Shown here: positions 26,382 through 35,543 of the stretch, one piece after another
Numbering within the stretch: position 1 is the first letter of the stretch
Layout: the number at the start of each line of letters is the position of its first letter
Origin: Pseudobacter sp.
GTDB lineage: Bacteria; Bacteroidota; Bacteroidia; Chitinophagales; Chitinophagaceae
Reading direction: 5' to 3'
DNA: 64,000 nt
Assembly (NCBI GenBank): GCA_017849455.1
Contig: JAFIGX010000014.1
Span: forward strand, 248,001-312,000
Notes under the pieces: model-generated
What the model was told of the DNA's origin: nothing
Databases searched by the model: none
The model's input: only the letters and a program-made list of their open reading frames with translations
Translations under genes and position numbers: made by a program

Positions 26382-28013
26382 ATGAGTCAACCAACCAAAT
26401 GGTCCCAATTCGGAGTACTTATCACAGTATTTTTCTTTTGGGGCTTTGTAGCTGCTTCCAATAGTATCTTCATCCCCTTTTGTAAAAAGTTCTTTCACCT
26501 CGACCAGATCCAGTCCCAACTGATCGGTTCCGCTTTTTACGGGGCGTATTTTTACGGTTCTTTGATCCTGTACCTCTTCTCTGCCGTCAGCGGCACAGAC
26601 CTCCTCAATAAGATCGGTTATAAGAAAGGCATCATCTACGGATTATTGATCTCTGTAGTGGGCGCCTTATCGCTGGCCTTCATCAGCGGATCAGGCAGCG
26701 CCACCTTCGGCATGGTGCTTTTATCTTTCTTCATCATTGCGCTTGGCTTTTCATTGCAACAAACCTCCGCGCAACCATTTGCCATTGCCCTGGGCAGCCC
26801 TGAAACCGGTGCGCACCGCCTCAACATGGGCGGCAGCGTCAACTCCTTCGGTACATTGCTGGGGCCATTGGTGGTGAGCTTCCTCCTGTTCGGTACCCTG
26901 AAAGACGGCCGGGAAGCCTCCATCAGCAATATCCAAACACTCTATTTCTTCCTCGCCGGACTTTTCATTTTAGTATCGCTGATCTTCGCCGTGTCGAAAC
27001 TGCCGAAGACCACCTCCAACGAAAAACTGGAGAATAGCCCGAAAGCCCTGTACACACTGGCTTTGATCGGCATCATCTTTTTACCTGTCCTGTTCGCCGA
27101 TTGGGTGAAAGAGCAGATGGGCATCAGCAAAAGCGTCATTGTCGGCACTTCACTGGCACTGATCCTGCTCATCCTCTTCGTGAGTATGTACCTGGCTTCC
27201 AGGAACAAATCAGGATGGGGCGCCATGGCCTATCCTCAACTCGTATTGGGCATGGTGGCCATCTTTATTTATGTGGGAGTGGAAGTAACGATCGATAATA
27301 ATTTCGGGGCGCTACTGAAACTGCCGGACTTCGGCGGGTATGATGAAGCGCATATCTCTCACCTTGTTTCGCTGTACTGGGGCAGCCTGATGATCGGCCG
27401 GTGGACGGGCGCCGTCAGCGTCTTCAATTTGTCAAAACAAACGAAGCGCATACTGGTGATCATAGTGCCATTCGTTGCATTCGGCATCATCACGATCGTG
27501 AATATCATCAAAGGCAACGATGTGTCCGATTTTTATATGTACCTGGTCTGTATCGCCATTGCGGTTGTGGCCTTCCTGTATGCTGAAGAAAAACCGGTGA
27601 AGCTATTGCTCACCGTAGCGGTGCTGGCTACCATCGCCATGATCATTGGCCTCACCACCAAAGGCATGGTGGCCAATTTCGCCATCGTGAGCTGCGGCCT
27701 TTGCTGTTCCGTGATGTGGCCCTGTATCTTTGCCCTGGCCGTGAGCGGCCTGGGTAAATACACCAGTCAGGGTTCTGCATTCCTGATCATGATGATCCTC
27801 GGCGGCGCGATCATTCCGCCTGCGCAGGGAGCCATCATCGATATCGATAAACTGAAGCTCGAACAAGGTATCACAGACACTCATTACACACATCTTTCCT
27901 ATATTGTTCCATTGCTTTGTTTTGCATACCTGGCCTGGCACGCACTGAAGACAAAAGCTGTTTTGAAAAAGCAGGGTCTCGATGTGGATGCACAGGTGGC
28001 GGGTGGGCATTGA
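26382..28013 (+). CDS. MFS sugar permease (FucP/glucose-galactose type)
   Basis: The 543-aa product has at least 12 transmembrane helices and the FucP-family start FFFWGFVAASNSIFIPFCKKFFHL, followed by the QTSAQPFAIALGSPETGAHRLNMGGSVNSFGT region in helix 5, both typical of the fucose/glucose-galactose:proton symporters. A longer central loop around residues 200-290 makes it bigger than E. coli FucP. The ATG at 26382 is chosen over an in-frame TTG two codons upstream. The sugar kinase gene follows after 11 nt, so uptake and phosphorylation are coupled; glucose is the likely substrate. Confidence 0.88.
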   Translation: MSQPTKWSQFGVLITVFFFWGFVAASNSIFIPFCKKFFHLDQIQSQLIGSAFYGAYFYGSLILYLFSAVSGTDLLNKIGYKKGIIYGLLISVVGALSLAFISGSGSATFGMVLLSFFIIALGFSLQQTSAQPFAIALGSPETGAHRLNMGGSVNSFGTLLGPLVVSFLLFGTLKDGREASISNIQTLYFFLAGLFILVSLIFAVSKLPKTTSNEKLENSPKALYTLALIGIIFLPVLFADWVKEQMGISKSVIVGTSLALILLILFVSMYLASRNKSGWGAMAYPQLVLGMVAIFIYVGVEVTIDNNFGALLKLPDFGGYDEAHISHLVSLYWGSLMIGRWTGAVSVFNLSKQTKRILVIIVPFVAFGIITIVNIIKGNDVSDFYMYLVCIAIAVVAFLYAEEKPVKLLLTVAVLATIAMIIGLTTKGMVANFAIVSCGLCCSVMWPCIFALAVSGLGKYTSQGSAFLIMMILGGAIIPPAQGAIIDIDKLKLEQGITDTHYTHLSYIVPLLCFAYLAWHALKTKAVLKKQGLDVDAQVAGGH

Positions 28014-28024
28014 TTTTTTACAAC

Positions 28025-29035
28025 ATGCTTAATGAATATTTAAATCCGATCGCAGAAATGGTTAGTCAACGTCAGGAATTTGCTATTGGTATCGACATCG
28101 GGGGTACCAATACAGTGTTTGGTATTGTAGACCACCGCGGTGATATATCATATCGCGGAGCCATCTCCACCCGGAAACACAACAGTCCCGATGCCTTCAT
28201 CGATGAATTGTTCGAGGCCCTGCAACCTGCCGTAGACCAGGTAGGTGGTATCGATGCCATCCGTGGCATCGGTATCGGCGCCCCCAATGGCAATTATTAC
28301 AATGGCACCATCGAGTATGCTCCCAACCTGCCCTGGAAGGGGGTGATCCACTTACGGCAACTGATGACCGAAAAATTCGGTGTCCCCTGCTCTCTCACCA
28401 ATGACGCCAATGCAGCCGCGGTAGGAGAAATGATGTATGGAGTGGCAAGGGGTATGAAGGATTTCATTATGATCACCCTGGGCACCGGTGTGGGCAGCGG
28501 CATTGTGGCCAATGGCCAACTGGTGTACGGGCATGATGGTTTTGCCGGTGAACTGGGGCATACCACTATCATTCCCGATGGACGCAAGCATAAGGGAACA
28601 GGACTGCATGGTTCGCTCGAAGCCTATGCTTCCGCCACCGGCGTGGCGCTTACCGCTATCGAGTTCCTGGAAAAAGAACCGTCGAAAGACAGCCTGCTGC
28701 GCAATTATGCCAAGGAAGAGATCGATTCGAGGGTGGTGTACGATTGCGCCATACAGGGAGATGCTATTGCCAAGGAAGTGTACGCTTTTACCGGCAAGGT
28801 ATTGGGATTGGCGCTCGCCAATTTCGTGATGTTCTCTTCCCCGGAAGCGATCATCCTGTTCGGCGGTATGACCAAGGCCGGCGATCTCATTCTCGATCCC
28901 ACGCGCGAACACATGGAAAAAAATCTCCTTCCTATTTTCCAGAATAAAGTGAAACTGATCTTCTCGGAGCTGAAAGAAGCGGATGCGGCGATCTTAGGGG
29001 CATCGGCTTTGGTGTGGGAGATGAAGGGGAGTTGA
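28025..29035 (+). CDS. ROK family sugar kinase (probable glucokinase) lacking the zinc motif
   Basis: The 336-aa product starts at an ATG 11 nt after the permease stop. It has the ASKHA phosphate-1 loop GIDIGGTNT (residues 22-30), the catalytic LTNDANAAAVGE segment, the GTGVGSGIV adenosine loop and GELGH with the substrate-contacting Glu and His. ROK kinases normally follow this with CxCGxxGCxE, whose three Cys bind zinc; here the segment reads GRKHKGTGLHGSLEAYAS, with no Cys. The catalytic residues are intact, so an active but zinc-free enzyme is expected. The TGA stop lies inside the left arm of a family A repeat. A second possible start (MVSQRQEF) lies 11 codons later. Confidence 0.88.
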   Translation: MLNEYLNPIAEMVSQRQEFAIGIDIGGTNTVFGIVDHRGDISYRGAISTRKHNSPDAFIDELFEALQPAVDQVGGIDAIRGIGIGAPNGNYYNGTIEYAPNLPWKGVIHLRQLMTEKFGVPCSLTNDANAAAVGEMMYGVARGMKDFIMITLGTGVGSGIVANGQLVYGHDGFAGELGHTTIIPDGRKHKGTGLHGSLEAYASATGVALTAIEFLEKEPSKDSLLRNYAKEEIDSRVVYDCAIQGDAIAKEVYAFTGKVLGLALANFVMFSSPEAIILFGGMTKAGDLILDPTREHMEKNLLPIFQNKVKLIFSELKEADAAILGASALVWEMKGS

Positions 29036-29148
29036 TAAGTTGAAAAGTTGATATGTTGACAAGGAAATCCCCAAAATGCGGAGTTCCTCTTGTCAACATA
29101 TCAACCTTTCAACTTGTTAACTTGTTAACATGTAAACCTGTCAACTTC
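29030..29148. repeat. Family A long inverted repeat, copy A2
   Basis: The left arm 29030-29065 and right arm 29085-29122 agree at about 33 of 36 positions with a small bulge; the right side continues with further TTGTTAAC and GTCAACTT words to 29148. It bridges the convergent stops of the ROK kinase and the phosphodiester glycosidase genes and contains both stop codons, fitting a bidirectional terminator position. Confidence 0.85.
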
Positions 29149-30112
29149 AGTTGTTATTGTACTGCCGAATAATGAATACGCCGGGCACAGGACGCTGTTG
29201 CCCGGCTTTGTCTGATGGGGTGATCGTTTCTTTCCCGTTGACGAGCATGCAACTGCTTCCGCCCCCGTCGAGGTTGAGCGCTTCCTTGCATCCCAGCAGC
29301 GCCAGTATATTCGCTTCTTCATTGAGCGTTGCTCCTTCAGCCACGCCGGGGAACCTGCCCTGGATCACCAATATGATGAGCTTCCCTTTGGCCGTATAAC
29401 CCATTGCCGTGCGCGGATGCCGGTCGTTCTCACCATTCACCTGGATCTGTTCTTCCTTATTGGTAACGATGGGCTGGAAGTCTTTCACGAGTACCGGTCC
29501 GCCCCCGATAGCGGTCTGCATCCTCCACCATTTCCAATGTTCGAGCGTATTGAGGTCGTTGATGGTAGGTGTAGGATTATTGCCCCTGGCCACGATGGGT
29601 TTTTCCTGGAAGGCGTAGGGCCAACGTTTAGCAGTATCCGTAAATGTCCAGGCCACATCGGCTCTCCTGTTGCGACGAATGCCGATAGCACTGCGGGTGG
29701 GGTAATACAGGGAATCGGGCCCTTTGGTCTTGAGCGTAGGGATATTGTAAGCCACCAGTCTCCCGTGCCGGATCACCAGGTTGAGGTTCTGGTTGGTCTG
29801 GAAAGAAAAGTAAGTACCATTCACTACCACATAAGGAGAATCTTCCCTGGTGAAATATTCCGAGGGCGTATAGCGTTTGCCCGCGCCTACCTGTGTGGTG
29901 AAATCGAGTTGCCTGTCATTCAGGTCGGCTTCCAGGTACCAGCCGATGAATGGACGGCCATTGAGTGAATCCGTCGATTTGAAAAGTTTGATGGATGGAG
30001 GCAATTGGCCGAACCCCGTGTCGACGCGATGCCAACGAACCTGTGCGTTGGAAAAAGAATTGTTCAGGAAAAAAAGGATAAGGAAGTACGGGAATGAAAT
30101 TTTACGATGCAA
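29147..30112 (-). CDS. Phosphodiester glycosidase family protein (NAGPA/DUF2233 type)
   Basis: The product is about 321 aa if it starts at the TTG at 30112, which gives a signal peptide (about 1-24, ending in SNAQ). An in-frame ATG at 30220 would lengthen it by 36 residues encoded by a family A repeat and is less likely. The domain (about 90-320) has the NGTYFSF motif, the RTAMGYTAKGKLIIL segment and the ALNLDGGGSSCM motif of the family containing the mannose-6-phosphate uncovering enzyme; these cut GlcNAc-1-phosphodiester bonds. A periplasmic role in glycan or teichoic-like phosphodiester turnover is possible; the substrate is unknown. Confidence 0.82.
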   Translation of the reverse strand: MHRKISFPYFLILFFLNNSFSNAQVRWHRVDTGFGQLPPSIKLFKSTDSLNGRPFIGWYLEADLNDRQLDFTTQVGAGKRYTPSEYFTREDSPYVVVNGTYFSFQTNQNLNLVIRHGRLVAYNIPTLKTKGPDSLYYPTRSAIGIRRNRRADVAWTFTDTAKRWPYAFQEKPIVARGNNPTPTINDLNTLEHWKWWRMQTAIGGGPVLVKDFQPIVTNKEEQIQVNGENDRHPRTAMGYTAKGKLIILVIQGRFPGVAEGATLNEEANILALLGCKEALNLDGGGSSCMLVNGKETITPSDKAGQQRPVPGVFIIRQYNNN

Positions 30113-30149
30113 GGGTTTTATGTTGATGAGGTGAGAAGTTAAAGATAAA

Positions 30150-30243
30150 GAGTTGATAAGTTTATAAGTTAACAGGTTGATAAGGGAAGCTGCGCATTTC
30201 GGGGATATCCTTGTCAACATATCAACCTTTCAACTTTTCAACA
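30150..30243. repeat. Family A long inverted repeat, copy A3
   Basis: The left arm (about 30150-30188) and right arm (about 30206-30243) are imperfectly complementary and made from GTTGATAAG, TTAACAGG and CCTTGTCAACATATCAACC words. The right arm is nearly identical to that of copy A2. It lies between lipA and the phosphodiester glycosidase gene, both on minus. Confidence 0.75.
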
Positions 30244-30279
30244 TCTATCAAACATATATCAATTGAGGCTAACCATTCT

Positions 30280-31245
30280 TCAGGCAAGCTCTTTTTCTTT
30301 CTCCCAAACCTTTCTTCCGTAACCGGGGATCACGTGTTTGTCGCTGTGATAGGAAGAGCGAACGAGGGGGCCGCTTTCCACGTAATCGAATCCGAGTGTA
30401 TAACCGATCTCGCGGAGCTCGGCGAACTCATCGGGATGAACGAAGCGGATCACGGGCAGGTGTTTGCGGGTGGGTTGGAGATATTGTCCGAGTGTGATCA
30501 CATCCACCCCACTGTTGCGCAGGTCTTTCATGGTCTGCACCACTTCTTCCTTTTCTTCTCCCAGTCCCAGCATGATGCCGCTCTTGGTGCGCATGCCTCC
30601 ATTCTTCAGGATCTTGAGGGTTTCCATGCTACGCCAGTACTTGGCCTGGATGCGCACCTGCCTGGTGAGGCGTTCCACTGTTTCGATATTGTGTGAAACC
30701 ACTTCAGGAGCTGCGTCGATCACGCGCTGGATATCTTCCTGCTTTCCCTTGAAATCGGGGATTAGGGTTTCCAGGGTGGTATCGGGATTGAGCGTTTTCA
30801 CTGCTTTGATGGTATTGTACCAGATAATGCTGCCGCCGTCTTTCAGTTCGTCTCGGTCAACGGAAGTGATCACCGCATGTTTCACTTTCATGAGGTAGAT
30901 GGCTTCGGCCACGCGCTGGGGCTCGTCCCAGTCCACTGCTTCAGGACGACCGGTGGCAACGGCGCAGAACCCACAACTGCGGGTGCATACATTACCCAGG
31001 ATCATGAAAGTGGCAGTGCCTTCTCCCCAGCATTCGCCCATATTGGGGCAATTGCCGCTCTCACAGATCGTATGTAATTTATGGGTATCTACAAGACCAC
31101 GGACATGCTTATAATTCTCGCCGGTAGGTAATTTGACCCGGAGCCAGTTGGGTTTTTGCCTGAACTGGGGCGTTTCGGATCTATCGGATGTATGACAGGA
31201 ACCACCCTTCAATTCTTCCAATTCCTTCATTATTTGATCGCTCAT
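30280..31245 (-). CDS. lipA: Lipoyl synthase
   Basis: LipA inserts two sulfur atoms into protein-bound octanoyl chains, making lipoyl groups for 2-oxoacid dehydrogenases and the glycine cleavage system. The 321-aa radical-SAM enzyme shows the auxiliary cluster ligands C61, C66 and C72 ([12 protein letters not shown]) and the radical-SAM CxxxCxxC ligands C87, C91 and C94. The C-terminal RSSY motif with the cluster-binding Ser is near residue 307. The length is standard. No lipB is adjacent. A family A repeat follows the stop. Confidence 0.97.
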   Translation of the reverse strand: MSDQIMKELEELKGGSCHTSDRSETPQFRQKPNWLRVKLPTGENYKHVRGLVDTHKLHTICESGNCPNMGECWGEGTATFMILGNVCTRSCGFCAVATGRPEAVDWDEPQRVAEAIYLMKVKHAVITSVDRDELKDGGSIIWYNTIKAVKTLNPDTTLETLIPDFKGKQEDIQRVIDAAPEVVSHNIETVERLTRQVRIQAKYWRSMETLKILKNGGMRTKSGIMLGLGEEKEEVVQTMKDLRNSGVDVITLGQYLQPTRKHLPVIRFVHPDEFAELREIGYTLGFDYVESGPLVRSSYHSDKHVIPGYGRKVWEKEKELA

Positions 31246-31302
31246 GGAAACAGATGATTGATATAGAATAACAAAAATAAGGAATGAAAGTTGTCTGGCC
31301 CA

Positions 31303-32109
31303 CTATTTCCTCCTGCCGAACAGGATGGTTACATAGGCATTGAAGAAGAATTGTTTCTCCTTTACATAGGCCATCTGGGAGATCTTGCTCGTATAATATT
31401 CGGCATTTACGCCGGCCTCGATAGCGGTGAGGGTTTCATTGAACCGGCCCCAGTCGAACCGCAGGGCTGCCTTGGCATGGAGACCGGGCTTGAACTTCAC
31501 ATCGCCCCATCCAACCGTGAAACCGGATGCACCTACCACGGCATATTGTTTTTCGGCAATTTCGGGATAGGTGGAACGGAAGATGCTGTCGGAGTTCTGT
31601 TTCACCACTTTTACATAATAAGGCTTCTGGAGACCTGCACTGATGCCGCCTGCATAGATGGCCATTACGGCAACGCCATTTTTGTTGCCTTTGCCGCCGA
31701 TGATGCGTTGTTGACCTGCACCGAGTTTGAGCTGGTAAAAATTATTGGTCTTTCCGAAGATCACGGTATTGGTATTGAAACCACCTGATACCCAGGAATA
31801 ACGTTTTTCTTTGGGATGCTTTTTTTCATTGAGCTCGAGCTGGAAGATGGTGGCCACTCTCGGACTTTTGAACCGCCCGATCTCATACGAAAGTCCATAA
31901 CCGTCTGAAGCGATCTTGATACCGAATGCGCTTTGCTTGTTGAATATGATCTCCCCTTCTTCTTCCTGTTTCAGCAATGCATTGATCCGTTCACGTTTGG
32001 CAGCTTTCTTGTCTTTCTTGTCGGTAGGTGATTTGGGAGTGGGATTATCCTGCGCCCACAGCGTAGTTGCAATAATACCAGTCAATAGTAACAAAACAAT
32101 TTTCTTCAC
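31303..32109 (-). CDS. Predicted outer-membrane beta-barrel-like protein, function unknown
   Basis: The 268-aa product has a signal peptide (about 1-20, ending in LWAQ), then a Lys/Asp-rich linker (about 25-50) and a body of alternating hydrophobic strands with aromatic caps (GIKIASDGYGLSYEIGRF, YSWVSGGF, FYQLKLGAG). It ends with a strand, FNAYVTILFGRRK, as small outer-membrane barrels do. I do not recognise a named family. The start is GTG: an in-frame TAG lies two codons upstream, so no earlier start is possible. It is divergent from the OsmC gene and 57 nt upstream of lipA on the same strand. Confidence 0.65.
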   Translation of the reverse strand: MKKIVLLLLTGIIATTLWAQDNPTPKSPTDKKDKKAAKRERINALLKQEEEGEIIFNKQSAFGIKIASDGYGLSYEIGRFKSPRVATIFQLELNEKKHPKEKRYSWVSGGFNTNTVIFGKTNNFYQLKLGAGQQRIIGGKGNKNGVAVMAIYAGGISAGLQKPYYVKVVKQNSDSIFRSTYPEIAEKQYAVVGASGFTVGWGDVKFKPGLHAKAALRFDWGRFNETLTAIEAGVNAEYYTSKISQMAYVKEKQFFFNAYVTILFGRRK

Positions 32110-32160
32110 CGGCTATGTTTTAATTATTCAACGTAAATTTAAGGTAAAAATATACACACA

Positions 32161-32577
32161 ATGACCTCTTCTGTAGTTTACGAAGGAAACCTCCGAACGG
32201 TTTGTACCCACCTGAGATCGGGGAATGTGATCGAGACCGATGCGCCACCGGATAACCAGGGAAAGGGAGAACGGTTCTCTCCATCCGACCTGGTAGCAAC
32301 TGCGCTCGGGGCCTGCATGATGACCATTATGGGCATCAAAGCGAGGGATATGGAAGTGGACCTTTCCGAAACGACCATCGATGTGGAAAAGATCATGAAG
32401 GCAGATCCACGGCGGATCGGCGCTATAAATTTAACATTTCATTTCCCGGATAGCCTCAAACTGGATGATAAACAGCGAACTATACTCGAAAGGGCAGCCC
32501 ATACCTGCCCCGTGATCTATAGCATTCATCCGGATATCGATGTAAAGGTCACTTTCAAATGGCCGGTGAACGTATAG
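32161..32577 (+). CDS. OsmC family thiol peroxidase-like protein
   Basis: The 138-aa product has the two redox cysteines of the OsmC/Ohr fold, C52 (ALGACMMT) and C116 (AHTCPV), and the N-terminal SPSDLVATALG region. Such proteins reduce organic or fatty-acid hydroperoxides in the cytoplasm as dimers. The subgroup resembles YhfA-like OsmC proteins more than Ohr (inference). Its 3-prime end overlaps the convergent DUF2851 gene by 23 nt. A second, distinct OsmC gene lies at 57.7 kb. Confidence 0.88.
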   Translation: MTSSVVYEGNLRTVCTHLRSGNVIETDAPPDNQGKGERFSPSDLVATALGACMMTIMGIKARDMEVDLSETTIDVEKIMKADPRRIGAINLTFHFPDSLKLDDKQRTILERAAHTCPVIYSIHPDIDVKVTFKWPVNV

Positions 32578-33838
32578 TATTTTCCTGCAGGATCGCGTTG
32601 CCGATAGCGCATTGCAAACATTTTTTCTGATCACACCAGGCTGTTTTCAGTTCGATCATGGCCTGGGAATCCAATGCATTGCGGGCAGGAATACCTAACT
32701 GGCCAAAACCGGCCGTGATGGTATTCCTTTCGGACTGGATAGATCCCAACCATTGAATGGCCTTTTCTTTGAATATATCTTCACCGTGATAATGGCCATA
32801 GGCAAACAGTACCGGGATAACGGTATTGATCAGCACCTGTTCGGCCGCCTGCTCCCCCAGCCTTTTGGGTTTGAAAGCCGCCACTTCACTGAAGGTGTAG
32901 TGATAGTCCCAATATTCACTCGCCTTTACATTGAGCAGTTCCTTCACTGCCTGCACGCCGGTACTTTCCCTGATCAGGGAGAACAAGTGTGTGGAGCTAT
33001 GCAGCAACCCGGCCAGTTGCGCCAGCCGTAGCGTGGGGAAACTGACAGGCCGCATTCTCAGGAAATGCACAGGATGTGAAATTTCTTTCAAGCCATATTT
33101 GACCCGGTAAAACCGGTATTCACGCCGGAGCAGGTTCGGGTATTCATCCACGAAAGACCGGTTGAGCAGACCTGCCTGCCCGATGAATAGCGCTTCCAGT
33201 TGCAGCAACTGTGGTTTATGTTTGGCCAAAAGGTTCAGCGGTATGCTGCGGGCAATGGCTTCGAACGCTTCTGCGTTGACCTTATTGCCGAAACTGCGGG
33301 CCAGCAGCCGGTAAAAGGTCTCATCCCAGTGATGGTTGTTTTGCTCCAACAGGCCCAGCACGATCTTCGTCTTTCTTTCCAGTCTCGATACCAGCAACCG
33401 GTCTTTCCAGGCAGTGACCACCAGGTTGTTGACTGTGCTGAATTGCTGTTCGCAGGGAATGAAAGACCTGCCCATCATCCATGCCTCATATCGTTGTAAG
33501 AGCCCTGTGGACACACGCCCGGCCAGGCTGAACACAGGCGCCTGGCCCTTTTCACCATCACTGTCGTCTTCCCATACCACATGCAGCACCACATTGCCGT
33601 AATTGGGATCATGCTGGTGGGCATGCCTGTTCCAGCAGGAAGTTTTGAGATGCAGTTCCACATGCCCCACTAATAAAGTATTCCCTGCCCTTATCCTGGC
33701 TTCGAGGAAATCGGGCCCCTGGTTGGTATTGGGATGGCCGGGATGAATGATATGGAAAGGCTCTCCGTTGCTCATTTCCATATTCTCCTGGTTGAAATAG
33801 CGGTACTGCCAGATGAATTGCAGCAAACGTTCTGTCAT
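32555..33838 (-). CDS. DUF2851 family protein
   Basis: The 427-aa cytoplasmic protein matches the Bacteroidota DUF2851 family from its N-terminal pattern: an aromatic start (LQFIWQYRYF), HPGHPNTNQGPDFLEARI near residue 35, GHVELHLK near 60 and VVLHVVWE near 85. The first 100 residues are reminiscent of a nuclease-like beta fold with conserved Asp, Glu and His, but no activity is established that I know of. Cysteines at the C-terminus (CDQKKCLQC) could bind a metal. The ATG at 33838 is preferred to a TTG two codons upstream. Confidence 0.8.
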   Translation of the reverse strand: MTERLLQFIWQYRYFNQENMEMSNGEPFHIIHPGHPNTNQGPDFLEARIRAGNTLLVGHVELHLKTSCWNRHAHQHDPNYGNVVLHVVWEDDSDGEKGQAPVFSLAGRVSTGLLQRYEAWMMGRSFIPCEQQFSTVNNLVVTAWKDRLLVSRLERKTKIVLGLLEQNNHHWDETFYRLLARSFGNKVNAEAFEAIARSIPLNLLAKHKPQLLQLEALFIGQAGLLNRSFVDEYPNLLRREYRFYRVKYGLKEISHPVHFLRMRPVSFPTLRLAQLAGLLHSSTHLFSLIRESTGVQAVKELLNVKASEYWDYHYTFSEVAAFKPKRLGEQAAEQVLINTVIPVLFAYGHYHGEDIFKEKAIQWLGSIQSERNTITAGFGQLGIPARNALDSQAMIELKTAWCDQKKCLQCAIGNAILQENTIRSPAI

Positions 33839-33977
33839 GCACAAACAGTTTTTTGTGATCGTCGGAATGATGACGAAACGTTGTTGCCAGCGGCTTTTCT
33901 TTTATGGGAAGGAAAGGTAGCGCGTAAAGATCAACGTTAGGGGTAAGATGGAGTAAAGATAATCGTTCGGACGGGAA

Positions 33978-34571
33978 TTACCATGAATTATTTCTCAATG
34001 CCTGCACTACCCTGCTTACCGGAAGCCCCATTACATTGTAGAAATCGCCTTCGATGCTTTTGATGCCGGTCACGCCTATCCATTCCTGGATGGCATAGGC
34101 GCCGGCTTTGTCGAAGGGCTGGTATTTGTCGACATAGAAAGCGATCTGATCATCCGTGAGCGGATGGAACCATACTTTGGTGATATCGGAGAAAGCCGTT
34201 TCATGTTCGGCATTCCGCATAACCACCCCCGTTATTACCAGGTGTTGCTGACCCGATAGCTGTTGCAGTACCTGGATGGCTTCATTCCTGTTGAATGGCT
34301 TGCCGATGATGGTATTGTTCAGGACTACCACGGTATCGGCAGCAAGGACAGTAACAGAAGGCTCTTCAAATCGTTTGAACTGCTCACCGTTCATCACGGC
34401 CAGGGCCTTGTTCCGGGCAATATGCACCGGCACTTCTTCTACCGGCATCCCTTCCGGGTATGATTCATCCGTTGTATGCACGATCACGTCGAAAGGGATC
34501 TCTGCCCATTCCAGCAATTGTTTGCGGCGGGGCGACTGAGAGGCCAGCACAATTCTATTCACAGGGACCAT
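33978..34571 (-). CDS. maf: Maf-like nucleoside triphosphate pyrophosphatase
   Basis: Maf proteins hydrolyse dTTP, UTP or modified nucleotides to monophosphates, cleaning the pool. The 197-aa product has ASQSPRRKQLL (residues 9-19), VLAADTVV with the metal-binding Asp, the KPFNRNEAIQVLQQLSG region and the GDFYNVMGLP C-terminal motif. The ATG lies 2 nt after the ubiA stop, so translation is coupled. It ends the run prc-kdsC-ubiA-maf. Confidence 0.93.
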   Translation of the reverse strand: MVPVNRIVLASQSPRRKQLLEWAEIPFDVIVHTTDESYPEGMPVEEVPVHIARNKALAVMNGEQFKRFEEPSVTVLAADTVVVLNNTIIGKPFNRNEAIQVLQQLSGQQHLVITGVVMRNAEHETAFSDITKVWFHPLTDDQIAFYVDKYQPFDKAGAYAIQEWIGVTGIKSIEGDFYNVMGLPVSRVVQALRNNSW

Positions 34572-34573
34572 GA

Positions 34574-35518
34574 TCAGGAATATAGTTTAAAGAATACCAT
34601 GGAAATAATGCCGGTCAGCATGACCAGCTTCACCCAGGAACTCAGGTGATGAAAATCCGCACGGGAAGCGGCACGGAATAATTTGCGCAAAATATAGATC
34701 AGCGGGGTGATCACTACCGTTACGCAGTAAATGGCCGACCACCACCAACGGAAAGGCAGCACATACGCCTGCACGATGATGAGCGCCGCGATCAGTACTA
34801 CCAGCCAGGTGGCCACGAAGACCTTCGACGACTGCACGCCCCAAACGATGGGCATGGTGCGGCATCCATAACGCTCATCGCCCTGCATGTCCTCGATGTC
34901 TTTGATCACTTCCCGGACCAGGGAAATGATGAAGGCAAAACCCCCATATAAAAAGGTAAGCCGCATCAGTTTCGATGCGTTCACGCCCGGGTATGATCCC
35001 GGATCGATGATCACCAGGTAATGGACCAGGAAGCCCACCACCAATACCACCCAGGCCGTGAGCAGTGAAATAAGGATATTGCCGCTGAGCAGTTTCCTTT
35101 TGAAGGTGGTGGAGTAGAACCAGAGCGCGATCACGCAACCCGTGTTCACCGGGGCCAGCCACCAGGCCTTCGTTTTCCAGGCGATATAAAAGCTCAGCAT
35201 GATGCCCAGCAGGGAAAGACCCATATGCCAGAGAATGGCCCAGCGCCTGTTGATGATCTTTTCCACCACCAGCTTCCGGGGCTTATTCACCTGGTCGATA
35301 TTGCGGTCGAAGTAATCATTGATGATGTAACCGGCTGCTGCAATGAATACGGAAGAAAGGATGAGCAGGATGAATAATGGCATCGACAGCGGTAAGGGCG
35401 CATTGGCCTGCTGAAAGACCGGCACCACGATGCAGTAATGGAATAATAACTGGCTGATCACAATGAACAGGAGGTTCAATGATCTGACAAGACGAAAAAA
35501 TGCGACCAGCAATTTCAT
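34574..35518 (-). CDS. UbiA-family prenyltransferase (possibly geranylgeranylglycerol-phosphate type)
   Basis: The 314-aa membrane protein has about eight transmembrane helices and both Asp-rich UbiA motifs: NDYFDRNIDQVNKPRK near residue 80 and DIEDMQGDERYG near 215, which bind the prenyl diphosphate through Mg2+. UbiA enzymes join isoprenoids to aromatic rings or glycerol phosphate. In many Bacteroidota the copy next to maf and kdsC is labelled geranylgeranylglycerol-phosphate geranylgeranyltransferase, but substrate cannot be assigned from sequence alone. It sits 25 nt after kdsC and 2 nt before maf. Confidence 0.85.
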   Translation of the reverse strand: MKLLVAFFRLVRSLNLLFIVISQLLFHYCIVVPVFQQANAPLPLSMPLFILLILSSVFIAAAGYIINDYFDRNIDQVNKPRKLVVEKIINRRWAILWHMGLSLLGIMLSFYIAWKTKAWWLAPVNTGCVIALWFYSTTFKRKLLSGNILISLLTAWVVLVVGFLVHYLVIIDPGSYPGVNASKLMRLTFLYGGFAFIISLVREVIKDIEDMQGDERYGCRTMPIVWGVQSSKVFVATWLVVLIAALIIVQAYVLPFRWWWSAIYCVTVVITPLIYILRKLFRAASRADFHHLSSWVKLVMLTGIISMVFFKLYS

Positions 35519-35543
35519 GGATGTGCTAAGATAAGAAAAGACT

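Noticed and set aside
26292..26519. Minus-strand open frame of 75 codons
   Set aside because: It covers part of repeat B1 and the antisense strand of the permease start.
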